Positions 1 through 10,887 of a DNA stretch of 64,000 nucleotides are shown here, piece by piece. The notes under the pieces were generated by a model. That model worked only from the letters and a program-made list of their open reading frames with translations, was not told the DNA's origin and searched no databases. The stretch is from Dermacentor variabilis (taxonomy: Eukaryota; Arthropoda; Arachnida; Ixodida; Ixodidae): the NCBI RefSeq assembly GCF_050947875.1, contig NC_134569.1, forward strand, positions 205,338,127 through 205,402,126, given 5' to 3'. Within the stretch, counting starts at the first letter, position 1, and every line of letters starts with the position of its first letter. A program made the translations under genes and the position numbers.

Positions 1-1600
1 TTCAACAAATCTGCTGTTACTTGATCTTCCACAGATATCTTCCCCCTTTGCTTAGCTCCCAGGGCTTTTTGTACTGCTTCCGGCGTTACTTGTGGGATTT
101 CAAATTGCTCTAGACTATTTTCTCTTCCATTATCGTCGTGGGTGCCACTGGTACTGTATAAATCTCTATAGAACTCCTCAGCCATTTGAACTATCTCATC
201 CATATTAGTAATCATCTTGCCGTCTTTATCTGTTAACCCATACATGTGATTCTTGCCTATTCCTAGTTTCTCCTTCGCTGCTTTTAGGCTTTCTCTATTC
301 CTGAGAGAATGTACAATTCTATCCATATTATACTTCCTTATGTCAGCTGTCTTACGCTTGTTCATTAACTTGGAAAGTTCTGTCTGCTCTATTCCAGCTG
401 TAGGGTTAGAGACTTTCATACATTGGCGTTTCTCGATGAGATATTTCGCCTCCTGCGATCGCTTCCTGGTATCCTGTCTTCTATTGCACACTCCTAAATA
501 ATGCTCATAAGATTATCGTTCATTGCATCAACAGTATGATCCTCTTCCTGAGTTAAAGCCGAATACCTGTTTTGTAGCTTGATCCGGAATTCTTTTCTTT
601 TCCCTCTTACCGCTAACTCATTGATCGGCTTCTTATTTACCAGTTTCTTCAGTTCCCTCCTCAAGTCTAGGATAATTCCATTTCTTACCGTCCTATAATC
701 ACTGCAGCGCACCTTGCCGAGCACGTCCACATCTTGTACAATGCCAGGGTTAGTGCAGAGTACAAAGTCCATTTCATTTCTAGTCTCGCCATTCGGGCCC
801 CTCCACGTCCACTTTCGGCTATCCCGCTTCCGGAAGAAGGTATTCATTATCCACATATTATTTTGTTCTGCAAACTCTACTAATAACTCTCCCCTGCTAT
901 TCCTAGGACCGATGCCATATTCCCCCACTGACTTGTCTCCAGCCTGTTTCTTGCCTACCGTGGCATTGAAGTCGCCCATCAGTATAGTGTATTTTATTTT
1001 GACTTTACCCATCTCCGATTCCACGTCTTCATAGAAGCTTTCGACTTCCTGGCCTTCACTACTGGATGTAGGGGCGTAGACCTGTACGACCTTCAATTTG
1101 TACCTCTCATTAAGTTTCACAAGATCTGCTACCCTCTCGCTAATGCTACAGAATTCCTGTATGTTACCAGCTATATTCTTATTAATCAGGAATCCGACTC
1201 CTAGTTCTCGTCTCCCCGCTAAGCACCGGTAGCACAGGACGTGCCCGCTTTTTAGCACTGTATATGCTTCTTTTGTCCTCCTAACTTGACTGAGCCCTAT
1301 TGTATCCCATTTACTGCACTCTAATTCCTCCACTAGCACTGCTAGACTCGCCTCACTAGATAACGCTCTAGCGCTAAACGTTGCCAGGTTCAGATTCCAA
1401 TGGTGGCCTGTTCGAACGCAGGTATTCTTAGCACCCTCTGCTTTGTCAAGGACTGACCACCGCCGTTCTCAGTTGCTTCGCAGCCGCTGGGGATTGAGCG
1501 ACGGGGATTAATTGTTGTTTTCATATCTGAGGTCCTTGTTGACAGTTTCATAGTGAGCCATGAATACGATGCACGTGGGAGGTAAAGAAGCATCTTTAAA
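1..1600 (-). mobile_element. RTE-type non-LTR retrotransposon, 5' half, runs off the left edge
   Basis: On the minus strand this carries an apurinic-type endonuclease followed, towards position 1, by the linker into the reverse transcriptase. The linker (QRGK then DQVTADLL, near 1-60) is closely similar to QRGK/DQVKADLL at about 60630-60680, so both copies belong to one family. The stretch 1340-1600 looks like the element's upstream region, but I cannot fix its 5' end. Several stops and frame changes make it a dead copy. The rest of the reverse transcriptase lies outside the window. Confidence 0.8.
494..1339 (-). pseudogene. RTE LINE endonuclease domain (fragment)
   Basis: An open stretch of about 280 residues with the exonuclease-endonuclease-phosphatase fold signature of RTE/BovB elements: VVQVYAPTS, the catalytic ILMGDFNATVG, then NEMDFVLC and CSDYRTV, where intact relatives have SDHR (His replaced by Tyr). 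This enzyme nicks target DNA to prime reverse transcription. Loss of the His suggests an inactive enzyme. The true start is unclear because the frame probably continues from decayed upstream sequence. The call is by motif order; no database search was possible. Confidence 0.8.
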
Positions 1601-2756
1601 GAATGCTGCAGAAACTTGCAAAAAGCAAGTCAAAAGCAAGTTTCTATAGCATCTCACAACACCGAGATTTGCCTACAACTGTTGTAGCATTTCCTCGCAA
1701 CGTGCAGCACTGTTTTTTACAGACATAGTTTTAATCACTGTCACAAGCTTTGGAAACAAAAGCGCACAAGTGCTAAACAAGCACATATGATGCCCTACCC
1801 CTACTTTACAGTCGCTTTTACCTACACCAACACATGTAGATGGATTATGTCATACGCTTGGTATCTTATGATCATGTTCCAAAGCATGAATCTCATAACT
1901 GCAATTTCTACAAGAATGTGATAACTACCGATTACTTGGGGACAGCGCGAAAATAAGGCAGAAGACTAGACAACACGAGCGCAGGCTACGGCTGTTGTTT
2001 AAATGCGCACACATACAAACATAACTATTAGGCCTATTTGTCCTGTTTAGATGCAGCTGCAGGACAGCACGATGTTGTAAACAACCAAGAAACAGTTTAA
2101 CTGCTCCATGTGCCTCTTGCAACACTTCGCGTCAAGATCTGCTCTGATTCATCTTTTTGAACCCAAATTGCTTGTCGTGACAAATAAAAGTTCTAGCTCT
2201 CCCAAATGTTTTTTTGAGGCTGTGGCTGACTTTGGGAATGTGGTCTAACAGTGGCAACCCCAGTGTAGACCAATGTTAGACCTGAGTCTAGAAGCTCTCC
2301 TCCACTTGGCGATGCCTAGACTTGTTTAGGGCGCTATTTCGTGCTCCTGTGACAGAGCTTCACTGCCAAAGAGTGCGCTGATGCGAAAGGCAGAATTCCC
2401 TCCTTCAAATATGTGGCATAGATCAAATGCTCATGACACTGACCAAAGGAAACAATGAGCTCCAAAAATGTAAGATCACTGTCTAGCGGTAGTTTTCCAG
2501 TAGAACACGTTGCGGGGTTATTTGGTTCAGAGCTTTCAGAAGATGAAGCGCCAACAGAGACAGCACACTAAGAAAGAAAAATACAGGAAAAGGCGCTACT
2601 TGTAACTGATTGCTGAGGTCAAAGGCGGCTGAATATGTAGCCGTGGGGAGAGGGGGAAGAAAAAAAAAGAAGTACTGATAATGTGAATGCGCACTCGCGA
2701 GAAAACAGAAGATGCATACGAAGGGAATCACAAATTTAACCAAAATCTAAAGCTCA
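1601..2756. other. Unassigned AT-rich sequence
   Basis: I see no convincing gene, RNA or repeat here. The short open frames lack protein-like composition. Confidence 0.5.
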
Positions 2757-3980
2757 TCTAAAAACATGCATTCATTTGTGTAAATATTCAGACACGGGAT
2801 GCTGACACAGGCGTCCCCTCTATTCTACAGTTCATGCGCCACGGTGCCTTTGCTTTTAAACACGATTGTTGTATTCCCACAGGACTTGCAATGAAGTGGC
2901 AAGCTTGAGCCATAACCATTTTTCAGCGAAAGCTTGCGCTCCCACAGGCGTTTATTAATACATGGGCCATTTGTCCGATATACTCTTACCCACACTTCAG
3001 TGGTATATGGTATACGACTACTCTTTCATACTTCGCAAAAGTGTTTGCATGTTTAATAGAACGCTGTATTTTCTTAGATTCATCAGATCCAATCAGGCGG
3101 CACAAAGCAGCAAGACTTCGAGCCACGGAAAAAAACCACAGGAATTTTGTATTTCATGGCGATGTCTTTAAAATTATACGCCACTTTGTGAAAATAGGGT
3201 ATCACCACTGGATACGGCAAAAATTCCTTACGGGCACGGGGTCGGTATACCGATCCCGCGCCCGCTATGAATTGTTGCTGTATGAGTCTACATACTCAAA
3301 GACTGTTAAACGTGCGATTGCCACTATGTGCCTTGAATCCAACCTAAAGAAATCATGTTGTCGTAAGGCACATAAAAGCTTCGACGAAGAGATTTTGAAG
3401 TTGGGGAAGGCTGGCTTTCCTTGTTTGGTTTTGAGTGCAGTTTCGGAGGCATTGTTGAAACAGGTGAAAGCAGAAAGAAAAGGAAGCAGTGAAGAAGGTC
3501 AAACATTGGAAAAGAAAGCTAAACCAGTGGTGATACCGTATTCTAATAAAGTGGCGCATAATAGTAAGCACGTGGCCGTGAAATACAAGAGTCCTGTGGT
3601 TTTTTTCCCCTGGCCCGAAAACTTGCAACATTGTGCCGCCTGATTGGATCTGATCACTCTAAGAAAGTAGAGCATACCGCAGAAGTGCGGGAAGGAGTAT
3701 AGCGCACAAACGAGCCGATGTATTAATGAACGCCTACGGGAGCACTAGGTTTTGCTCAAAAATGGTTATGGCTCAAACTTGCCGCTTCATTGCAAGGCAC
3801 GCGGGAATGAGAATAAGCAAGTTTGTGAAGCAAGGCATCAGGATACAACAATCATGTTTAACAGTAAAGATACTGTGGTGCGTGAACTGTTGGAGGCCAA
3901 CCAGATGAAGAAAAGAGGGTGCGCCTGTGTCAGCACCCCGTCTCGGAATATTTACGCAAATTAATGCATGTTTTGAAGCG
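2757..3980. mobile_element. Palindromic pair of Penelope-like 3' ends
   Basis: The left arm (about 2757-3230, minus) and right arm (about 3520-3980, plus) are imperfect inverted copies of the same Penelope 3' region. Matching landmarks are AATCAGGCGGCACAA at about 3093 against its complement near 3635, GGTATCACCACTGG at about 3199 against CCAGTGGTGATACC at 3525, and the outer block GCTGACACAGGCG near 2801 against CGCCTGTGTCAGC near 3922. The left arm has small deletions, one of roughly 30 bp near 2880. The unpaired middle (3240-3520) reads as Penelope coding sequence in plus sense only. A partial inverted copy at the 5' end is a known habit of Penelope elements. Confidence 0.75.
3260..3964 (+). 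pseudogene. Penelope-like element C-terminal region with decayed GIY-YIG part
   Basis: The plus-strand reading contains the end of the reverse transcriptase and the linker (YSKTVKRAIATMCLES, SFDEEILKLGKAGFP, then KPVVIPYSNKVAHNSKHVA). Scattered across frames after about 3640 are AEVREGV and the distal part of the GIY-YIG region (VVRELLEANQ, CVSTPS). The core GIY and YIG residues are lost to frame changes. The same domain is clean at 12021-12383. Dead copy. Confidence 0.7.
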
Positions 3981-4098
3981 AAAAGCTCCACTATGCTAGT
4001 CAACACCGCGCTTCGCCCGAGCCGGCGTATGTTTGAATTGGCTCCGTAAGCGTGTTCGGAGTCGGCGCAGGTGGCCACTCGCGCGCTATGCGTCATCG

Positions 4099-4222
4099 TT
4101 TGATGATGATGATGATGAAAAACTTTATTTATCCCTCTTTAAAGGGAAGGGGGCAGTGGAATAGAGGATGGGGGGAGGAACTACTTCGTTCGCCGCTAGC
4201 GCGTGTTTATCGCGGAGGCCGA
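4099..4222 (-). mobile_element. LINE 3' tail fragment with GATGAT repeat
   Basis: A (TGA)n run at about 4100-4120 followed by AAACTTTATTTATCCCTC looks, on the minus strand, like the AATAAA-type end and CATCAT tail of a tick LINE. It stops just before the 707-bp repeat copy at 4224. Family undetermined. Confidence 0.4.
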
Positions 4223-4433
4223 CAATATAACCGCTTGCCAGGGAATACGTGTGCGCATTCAACATGGAAGGAGAAGAGAGTGATAGTACCGATACAGAGA
4301 GCTGTGTTTATGGCTGTACAGAAATCGCGAGACAATGTGCCCAATAGTGATGAATAAAGAAGTTTAATAATCCTGCATAACTTACGGTATACATCATTGA
4401 TAAGCAATTTGCATAACTGCGCAAGGCACACGT

Positions 4434-4583
4434 ATAGCATAACCATAAGCTAACCAAAGCATATCCATAAGTTAAGCCGTAAGCATATCCATAGGCTAAA
4501 TCATAAAGCATAACCATAAGCTAAACCGTAAGCATAACCATAGGCTAAACCATAAAGCATAACCATAAACTAAACCATAAGCA
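4434..4583. repeat. Minisatellite, 24/25-bp unit, about 6 copies
   Basis: Degenerate units around GCATAACCATAAGCTAAACC, alternately 24 and 25 bp long. The alternating length breaks any reading frame, so the Tyr/Gly-rich translation on the minus strand is not taken as coding. It lies inside the 707-bp repeat and recurs at 10433-10581. Confidence 0.85.
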
Positions 4584-4674
4584 TCACCGAACCTTTTCGC
4601 TTCGAGATATCCAGGCTTAACATTATCTAAGCGACGTGCACTAACAACGAAAAAAGGACACTTAAATCACTTAC

Positions 4675-4889
4675 CTGCGTAGCAGTTAATCGTCGATCCC
4701 TTCCTATTCTCAGAAGGAAATCCCAAATGCAACAGGTATACCAACTCCGCACACCGCCATTTCCACTCGCCGTCCGCTCTGTACTGTAGTGCCGGAGGAA
4801 TGCAATCCGTCGTGTAACAGCGATGAAGGGTGGTAAGCAGCGCCACCACTGAAACCTCTTCCGTTTGTGCGTGTGTATTTATGATTCGC
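4675..4889 (-). other. Exon-like open stretch inside the 707-bp repeat (left copy)
   Basis: On the minus strand an acceptor-like TTATTCCTAG precedes position 4889 and a strong donor CAG|GTAAGTG follows 4675. Between them 215 bp are open (includes TEEVSVVALLTTLHRCY and GEWKWRCAELVYLLH). The same stretch in the right copy (10673-10887) keeps the frame with one Ile-to-Met change. I recognise no family. It could be a real exon of an unannotated gene or chance. Confidence 0.25.
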
Positions 4890-4930
4890 CTAGGAATAAT
4901 GTTCAAACAGCGTTACCTATGGTGGTATTA

Positions 4931-4957
4931 GACAGTTTTAGTTACACGTACGTAGAG
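4931..4957 (+). repeat. Harbinger left terminal inverted repeat
   Basis: 27 bp, 26 of which match the right terminus read inward. The core motif ACGTACGTAGAG is echoed inside the element (for example GCGTACGTAGAG at about 4963), consistent with multiple transposase or Myb-protein binding sites. Confidence 0.9.
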
Positions 4958-5167
4958 GCTTTGCGTACGTAGAGCTTCTACGTGTCAGCAGTGCGTATGC
5001 GTACAACGTAGCGGGCGCGCGCGCGTCTCACGGACGTACGTGAGATTCAATTCTTTGCGTGAGTTTCTTGCGCACGTAGACAGCTTTACGCGGGAGTTTC
5101 GCGAGATCGCAAACAAGCGATAGCGGGCCGCGCGCGCGGACGGCTTGCATCGGAACACGGCGACCGG

Positions 5168-7548
5168 ATGGCTGGAGCAGCGCCGCGCCTTCGCTTTTCG
5201 AAAAACGATGATTTAGACCTGCTACACGACGTGAGGGAATGTAACCCTTTCGAGGAGAACATGAGGCACACAGTACGGTGGACAGAGATCTCTGTCCGCT
5301 TGACGGAGTGGAAAGAAAAAGTGTTCAGCGCCCGCACTGTTCCCGACCGGATGGACCTGCTGCTCGCGCAACATGCTGACCGAGACCGGAGAAACCTCCG
5401 CAGGTAAGTCACTTCGTGGTTTCCATTGAGCGCACAACACATAACACAAGATAGAGTGATCAGTACGAACATTTCTTTGGTGCCACCTCCTAGGTCTGGA
5501 ACCGAGGAGGAGTCCTCCGAACAAGACCAATTACTCGAAGAAACTTTGACAGTCGCGAAAGAGAACGGTTATAAAATAAGCATCATTATGAAGGCACGCA
5601 CCGCTGGGCTCTGGCCGCCGAAACACATCAACCGTCGGTAGAAGTTCAGCGGCCCATGCGAAAGACGCCGCAGCGGAGGCACACGCAGCAGGGGGCCTCG
5701 ACGACACAGCAGAATGTAAGCGTCTCGTATCTCGTCTTCCACTTTAAATGGGGAAGCGTTATTTAGCGAGTACTCGGAAAACAAAAATTAGTCAAATCCT
5801 ACTCTTCACATAACGCGTTACTCACGTGAATGTGTAGGTCTCCATAAATAGGTATGGGAAACCAAAAGCTGTATATCGTGAATAACAATTCCAGCGCCCA
5901 CCACATAATGTGCCGGGACTCAAACTCCCAGCTTTCTGAGCGCCTTGAAGTGGTGGGCAATTTGAAAAATTGGGGGCAATTTGACAGATGGGCTTAGATT
6001 TGAAAAGCGTGGGTCACATAAAATATTTCGGCGAGGCCAACTGGAAAGTCTGGGAGGGTCCCTTGACGTGGGAAAACGACCAAGGAGTTGGAAAGGTGCA
6101 CGTAACAAAAATTGGCGGGTTGGTCCTTGAACTTCACGTGAATGCCTACGCATTGTCGGACAACGCCTGTGGAGGTTGTCAATTCCTTCCTCTAGTCCTC
6201 TGTGCAGCCGATGCAGCTGGGTCTAGTTTTATGGTCTCTTTTGGTACAATTTCAGGCGCTGACGGAAATACAGCGACGCAGCTCTTGTCACAGATTGTGA
6301 GCGGATGCAACGACGATGAAGGCATCGAGGAATCGTACCCTCCACCTGAACTCGACATGGACGATGCACCGACTGTGTTCAGCCCCAGTTGTAGCACAGA
6401 GTGCAGTCAAGTGCCTTCACCGGCAAGCATCAGCAGCCCACCAACGAATGCACGTCAGGGTGCCGAAGGAAACATGGATCAGCCACAGCCTCCTAGGAAT
6501 GAGTCCACGCGCAGCCGCGGTAATAATACTTTCTCAATTTAATTGCATTTATCAGCGACTGAAAATTTTTGGCTTTTCATTTCCACCTGTGTGCATGTTG
6601 ACAACAGCGAATACTAGTAATGACACGAACTGACACAATGTGCCGTTGAAAAGAGAACTGCTATCAAATATATTTTGAATTGGTAATCCAAGGAGGCATG
6701 TTTAAGTGTTTTGGCCTCAACCTCAATAATTATACCTTTGGCACATATAGGAACATCTCATATATGTTTCTGCAAAAAACCCTCATGCTCCTGAATAAAT
6801 TATTACGTTGATGCCTATTATAGTATGCCAATTCGATTCCGCACTCAAGACCACCCGTTATTTGTTCCTTATCATATTCGTGGACGTACTAAGCAGTTTG
6901 TGATGTTTGTGTGAGCACGTTAGTCTGTATGAATAAATGTGTCCCAAATTAATTCAGTGCTCTCATCTGTGATGCCATGCCAGTAGGTACGGAAAGGTAC
7001 ATAAAAAAAAGAATGGTATCTTGTGTGTGTATGAGTTACCCCAAAAATTTGTTTGCACAAAATCACTCTTAAAAATGTGTCGTCACATTGGTGTATTTTT
7101 ACTAAGGGTGCATTTTCCTACACTGCCGTATCTTACAGGAAAAAGAAACCAGGCTGGAGGGCTTGACCAAGCTGACTATGACTTCATAGAAAAAAGGATG
7201 AAGCATGATCAGTTTATGAAGCAGAAAGACTTTGTCATCGAATCGAGGTGCATCGCACTGGAAGAACAGCGCCATGCCTGGGAAAAGCAAAAATCTCTTA
7301 GGGAAATGGAATTGAAAGAGCAAGAACTGAAACAAAACGCCTTTGAAAAGGCGGAGGAAAGACGCATACGATCAGAAGAGCGTGCTGAGGAAAGGCGTCA
7401 TAGGGCAGAAGAACGTGCTGAGGAAAGGCGCGAAAGGGCTGAAGAGCGCCGCATGTTTACAGCTCAGCAGCAAAGTTTTACGAGCATCATGGAAAGCATT
7501 TTGAACAAAATTAACACACTGGAAAATGTTGCAAGAAACAACAAATAA
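5168..7548 (+). CDS. Harbinger-associated Myb/SANT-like DNA-binding protein (4 exons, 327 aa predicted)
   Basis: In PIF/Harbinger elements this second protein binds the transposon ends and helps the transposase enter the nucleus. The proposed exons are 5168-5403, 5494-5567, 6256-6519 and 7139-7548; their phases fit and sum to 984 nt. Exon 1 plus the start of exon 2 carry the Myb/SANT-like domain (DDLDLLHDVRECNPF, a conserved Trp, DRMDLLL, DRRNLRR, then SGTEEESSEQDQLLEETL). The first donor is a good GTAAGT. The exon 2 donor at 5568 (GTTATA) is weak and is the least certain joint; the frame otherwise stops at 5639. Exon 3 is Ser/Pro-rich. Exon 4 (acceptor TCTTACAG) encodes a Glu/Arg-rich coiled coil with repeated RAEERAEER, ending ENVARNNK. 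AATAAA overlaps the stop codon. Start: first ATG in frame with the domain. Confidence 0.75.
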
Positions 7549-7853
7549 AAAAACACTGTAGATTTTGGCATTGCAATTGCAATAAGAGTGACAAACTCAT
7601 CTCAAACTTGCACACATATTGTAACTCAACTTTATTACAGCAGCCACACAAGATAGTGTCGTTGACAGTGAGACTCCACAGAGCAGAAAAAGAAAGCTGA
7701 CACCAAAGCAACGTTGAAAGCATTGTGCTTCAGAAATGTGTGCAGTTAGGCACTAAACATATAAAAAACATTGACAGCTATTATGAACAATCACTTCTAC
7801 AAGGGTAAAGGCAATCTAGAAAGCATAATGCCTTATGTTTGAGACTGAGTACT
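7549..7853. other. Intergenic spacer between convergent Harbinger genes
   Basis: The two genes end tail to tail about 305 bp apart. A TTTATT at 7631-7636 gives a minus-strand AATAAA downstream of the transposase stop, a plausible poly(A) signal. Confidence 0.5.
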
Positions 7854-9900
7854 TCAGTGATGTGGCCTCAGGTACTCATGTAGACTAGGTGGATGTAGTT
7901 CAATGTACTGAGACACCTGGCTGCCGTACAAACACGTGTGACAGTTAGTCAGAATAGTGGCTGCTTTGTACATGTGAGCGACTTCTTGTCGCGGCAATTC
8001 CTGATTCTTTTTAAAATCCAGAAACGCAAATTCACTGACCCCCTTCCCAAATCCCCATTCAACAGCCTGGCGAACACGACTCGTGCTACTGCTGAATGCC
8101 AACTGCGTTGTCGTCAGCGAAGAGCCGCTATAGGGCTTCATTAAGAGTGGCTTCAGTGGGTACGCAGGATCGCCGTATATGACGAACTGGTGGGGCCCCA
8201 CCAACTTTTCCAGTTTCGCATAGAGGCCACTGCTCTGGAGTATCTCTGCAACAACAACAACAACAGAAAAGGAATTCAATGGACTAACAAAATGAGACTA
8301 CATCGGTCATGTTAAAATTAGTACTTGAAGTAAACATTTGCCTGACCGACTATTCCTCAAGGGGTCAAGAAAGCTATGTAAACATATGTGTAAACATATG
8401 CGGAAAACTATTTCAAACATATCAAAGTGAAAAGGGAGGAGAACAAGGCTCAGGTTGGCACAAAAGCAATTTTTGCCCGTACTTACCTTCCTGAACATGA
8501 TATATTTATGAAAGAGGCAAGCCATTCCAGGTACCTGACTGTCTCTTAAAAATATCAATGCAAAGTTCTTTCACACAAGACACAGGGCAACCTACCTGCA
8601 TCATGCCGCCTTCCAGGATAGGGGCCGTCAAGTTGGCACACAATGCCATTCGGGCACATCACCGACTGGTACTTGAGCATGTGCATCCGCTTATGGCCAG
8701 AAAAATAGTCGCGTTGGTTCCTTTTGGGTCGGCATATGGGGCGTGCAGTGCCGTCGATAAATGCCCAGCAGTTTGTCAGCGCTGCACCACGGTTCCGGAT
8801 GCCCTGCAAGACAAAATTAAGTGTGATCAAAGCTCAGGCTGTAGTTAAGCGTAAAATGGTATATGTTCTTTTAATAACCTTTCTTACATAGTAGCCTTTC
8901 TTACAACCCTCTGTCGAAGATTATATCGCCCATAATGTATATGTACTTAAGTGAAATCTTTTAGCTTGAAATACACAACCTGCACTGATCACGTGTAACG
9001 TAGTTTACATGGCTATTTTATGCGAACCTTGCTGAGGTGATGTGCCGTTCGACCTAAACTGAAGAGACTAAGATTTCTGTGTCAAAATAATTTTTCGAAC
9101 AATATGTTGATTGCATGTGACAGATATAACTGCTTTATAGATGTCTTATGTGCGAATATGAGTAGTTCCAGTAATCGCAATGCTCCCGCTTGTTATGGCT
9201 ATCGTCTTCTCTATTTTATATCGGCACATGTCGACGGCTTGTGAATTTCTAACTTTCTTATTCCCATTTACCGCTGCAACTTTAGTCCTCAATAAAAAAG
9301 AAAAGCTGAAATAACAGTGAAAACAAGGCACAGTTCCATACAGGGACAAACAATATGACGTTGTGTAAACAGACAGCAAAAACATCTGTTCTTGTTTCTG
9401 TTCAGTACCAGCACGAGGCTGGAAAAAAAAATAAACAGTCAACTTACATTTGCAAACTCTCCAAGGGTGGCAGGACACAGCCAGTCATAGTCGTTGCAGT
9501 CTTCAAGCAGATAATGAAACTCGCTTACGATGTAGAAAATAACTTCTGACTCCACACTCGACATCACAGATGAATGCCTGCCGAATATAGTTTCGAGATC
9601 GCACCACCTGTTTGGGTAAGCAAGGCGTCGAAGCGTAATACACAACGCCTCCCGACCGGGCACAGTCACATTTTGAGCACTCTTCACGGTCTCCGGCAGT
9701 TTAAGAGCACGAAACAATTTATTGAGATCCTCTTTCTCAAATCTAAATTGCTGCCTGAACAGTGAGTGCTCTATGTTGTCGATGTCGAGCAGCCCGCGCT
9801 GCGACCGATAGCAAAGCAACTCCGACGTTCTCTCGTGCCTGAAGTGGTACTCCAAGTCGTCCGACGAACCATTCAGAAGCTTTCGCTGCGTTTTTGTCAT
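7854..9900 (-). CDS. PIF/Harbinger DDE transposase (HARBI1-like, 3 exons, 350 aa)
   Basis: Cuts and joins the transposon ends. Exons on the minus strand: 9900-9448, 8803-8596, 8245-7854. Splice sites are canonical (donor AAT|GTAAGT, acceptor TTGTCTTGCAG; donor GCAG|GTAGGT, acceptor GTTGTTGCAG) and phases match (0/0, 1/1), leaving one open frame with no stop or frameshift. The ATG at 9900 is the first after an in-frame TAA. The catalytic triad is visible: Asp in WAFIDGTARPI (exon 2), Asp in VIYGDPAYPL and Glu in RQAVEWGFGKG (exon 3); GRRHDA also fits the family. Length matches HARBI1-type nucleases (about 350 aa). The N-terminal part is the usual helical region. Introns are 644 and 350 bp. The gene looks intact and could be functional. 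Confidence 0.92.
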
Positions 9901-10193
9901 CAACAGGTCATCTATTTCATTCCAGGACAACGTTGACAGCAGTTAACGCTTGCACAACACACTTCCAGGCATTGTGAAAGAATGACCGGCACGCATCAAT
10001 GCACAACACCATGATAACACTGGCTTGGCTGAAATACTCATCTTGTATTGAATTGGCTGCCGCAGTGTTCATATTTCCCGATAGATGGAGCTACGTGGTC
10101 CCTCTTGTCGCGCGTCGCGTACGTGTAGCTAAAAGCGTTTCAGAGAGCCTGCACTTAAAGTACGTAGGCTTTTCACGTTTGCGTACGTGAAGT

Positions 10194-10220
10194 CTCTACG
10201 TACGTGTAACTAAAACAGTC
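10194..10220 (-). repeat. Harbinger right terminal inverted repeat
   Basis: Inverted partner of 4931-4957 with one mismatch. It is followed directly by TAA (10221-10223) and then the right copy of the 707-bp block. Confidence 0.9.
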
Positions 10221-10432
10221 TAATATACCCGCTTGCCAGAGAATACGTGTGCGCATTCAACATGGAAGGAGAAGAGAGTGATAGTACCGATACAGAGAGC
10301 TGTGTTTATGGCTGTACAGAAATCGCGAGACAATGTGCCCAATAGTGATGAATAAAGAAGTTTAATAATCCTGCATAACTTACGGTATACATCATTGATA
10401 AGCAATTTGCATAACTGCGCAAGGCACACGTA

Positions 10433-10581
10433 TAGCATAACCATAAGCTAACCAAAGCATATCCATAAGTTAAGCCGTAAGCATATCCATAGGCTAAATC
10501 ATAAAGCATAACCATAAGCTAAACCGTAAGCATAACCATAGGCTAAATCATAAAGCATAACCATAAACTAAACCATAAGCA
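10433..10581. repeat. Minisatellite, right copy
   Basis: Second copy of the 24/25-bp tandem array, carried in the duplicated block, differing by one base. Confidence 0.85.
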
Positions 10582-10672
10582 TCACCGAACCTTTTCGCTT
10601 CGAGATATCCAGGCTTAACATTATCTAAGCGACGTGCACTAACAACGAAAAAAGGACACTTAAATCACTTAC

Positions 10673-10887
10673 CTGCGTAGCAGTTCATCGTCGATCCCTT
10701 CCTATTCTCAGAAGGAAATCCCAAATGCAACAGGTATACCAACTCCGCACACCGCCATTTCCACTCGCCGTCCGCTCTGTACTGTAGTGCCGGAGGAATG
10801 CAATCCGTCGTGTAACAGCGATGAAGGGTGGTAAGCAGCGCCACCACTGAAACCTCTTCCGTTTGTGCGTGTGTATTTATGATTCGC
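10673..10887 (-). other. Exon-like open stretch inside the 707-bp repeat (right copy)
   Basis: Same acceptor-like and donor-like borders as 4675-4889; one substitution changes Ile to Met. Unrecognised. Confidence 0.25.

Larger units (their letters stand above)
4224..4930. repeat. 707-bp direct repeat, left copy (flanks the Harbinger element)
   Basis: This block recurs at 10222-10928 with the same length and, by eye, four substitutions: 4230 A/C, 4242 G/A, a C/T in the minisatellite near 4550, and 4687 A/C. The left copy ends in GGTGGTATTA exactly where the transposon begins; the right copy continues past that point as TATTATGTAACTG. It holds a minisatellite and an exon-like open stretch. Confidence 0.93.
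4931..10220. mobile_element. PIF/Harbinger DNA transposon, 5290 bp, apparently complete
   Basis: The ends form a 27-bp terminal inverted repeat with one mismatch (left GACAGTTTTAGTTACACG, right end read inward GACTGTTTTAGTTACACG, both continuing TACGTAGAG). The outer trinucleotides are TTA on the left and TAA on the right; PIF/Harbinger elements normally duplicate a TTA or TAA, but here the two sides are mirror images rather than direct copies. Inside are the two genes expected of an autonomous member, arranged convergently: a Myb/SANT-like gene (plus) and a DDE transposase (minus). Both ends are rich in subterminal CGTACGTA motifs. Confidence 0.93.

Noticed and set aside
4308..4517. Tyr/Gly-rich minus-strand frame (AYGYAYGL repeats) resembling a silk or cuticle protein
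   Set aside because: It arises from a 24/25-bp minisatellite whose alternating unit length breaks the frame; the same occurs in the second copy.
5988..6255. Open frame upstream of Myb-gene exon 3 (starts GLDLKSVGHIKYFGEANWK)
   Set aside because: Lies in the same frame as exon 3 but is not linked by a phase-compatible upstream joint with the Myb domain; exon 3 starts better at the TTTCAG acceptor at 6255. An alternative transcript start here cannot be excluded.
7102..7335. Minus-strand frame opposite the Myb-gene coiled coil
   Set aside because: Shadow of the repetitive GAA/GAG-rich coding exon.
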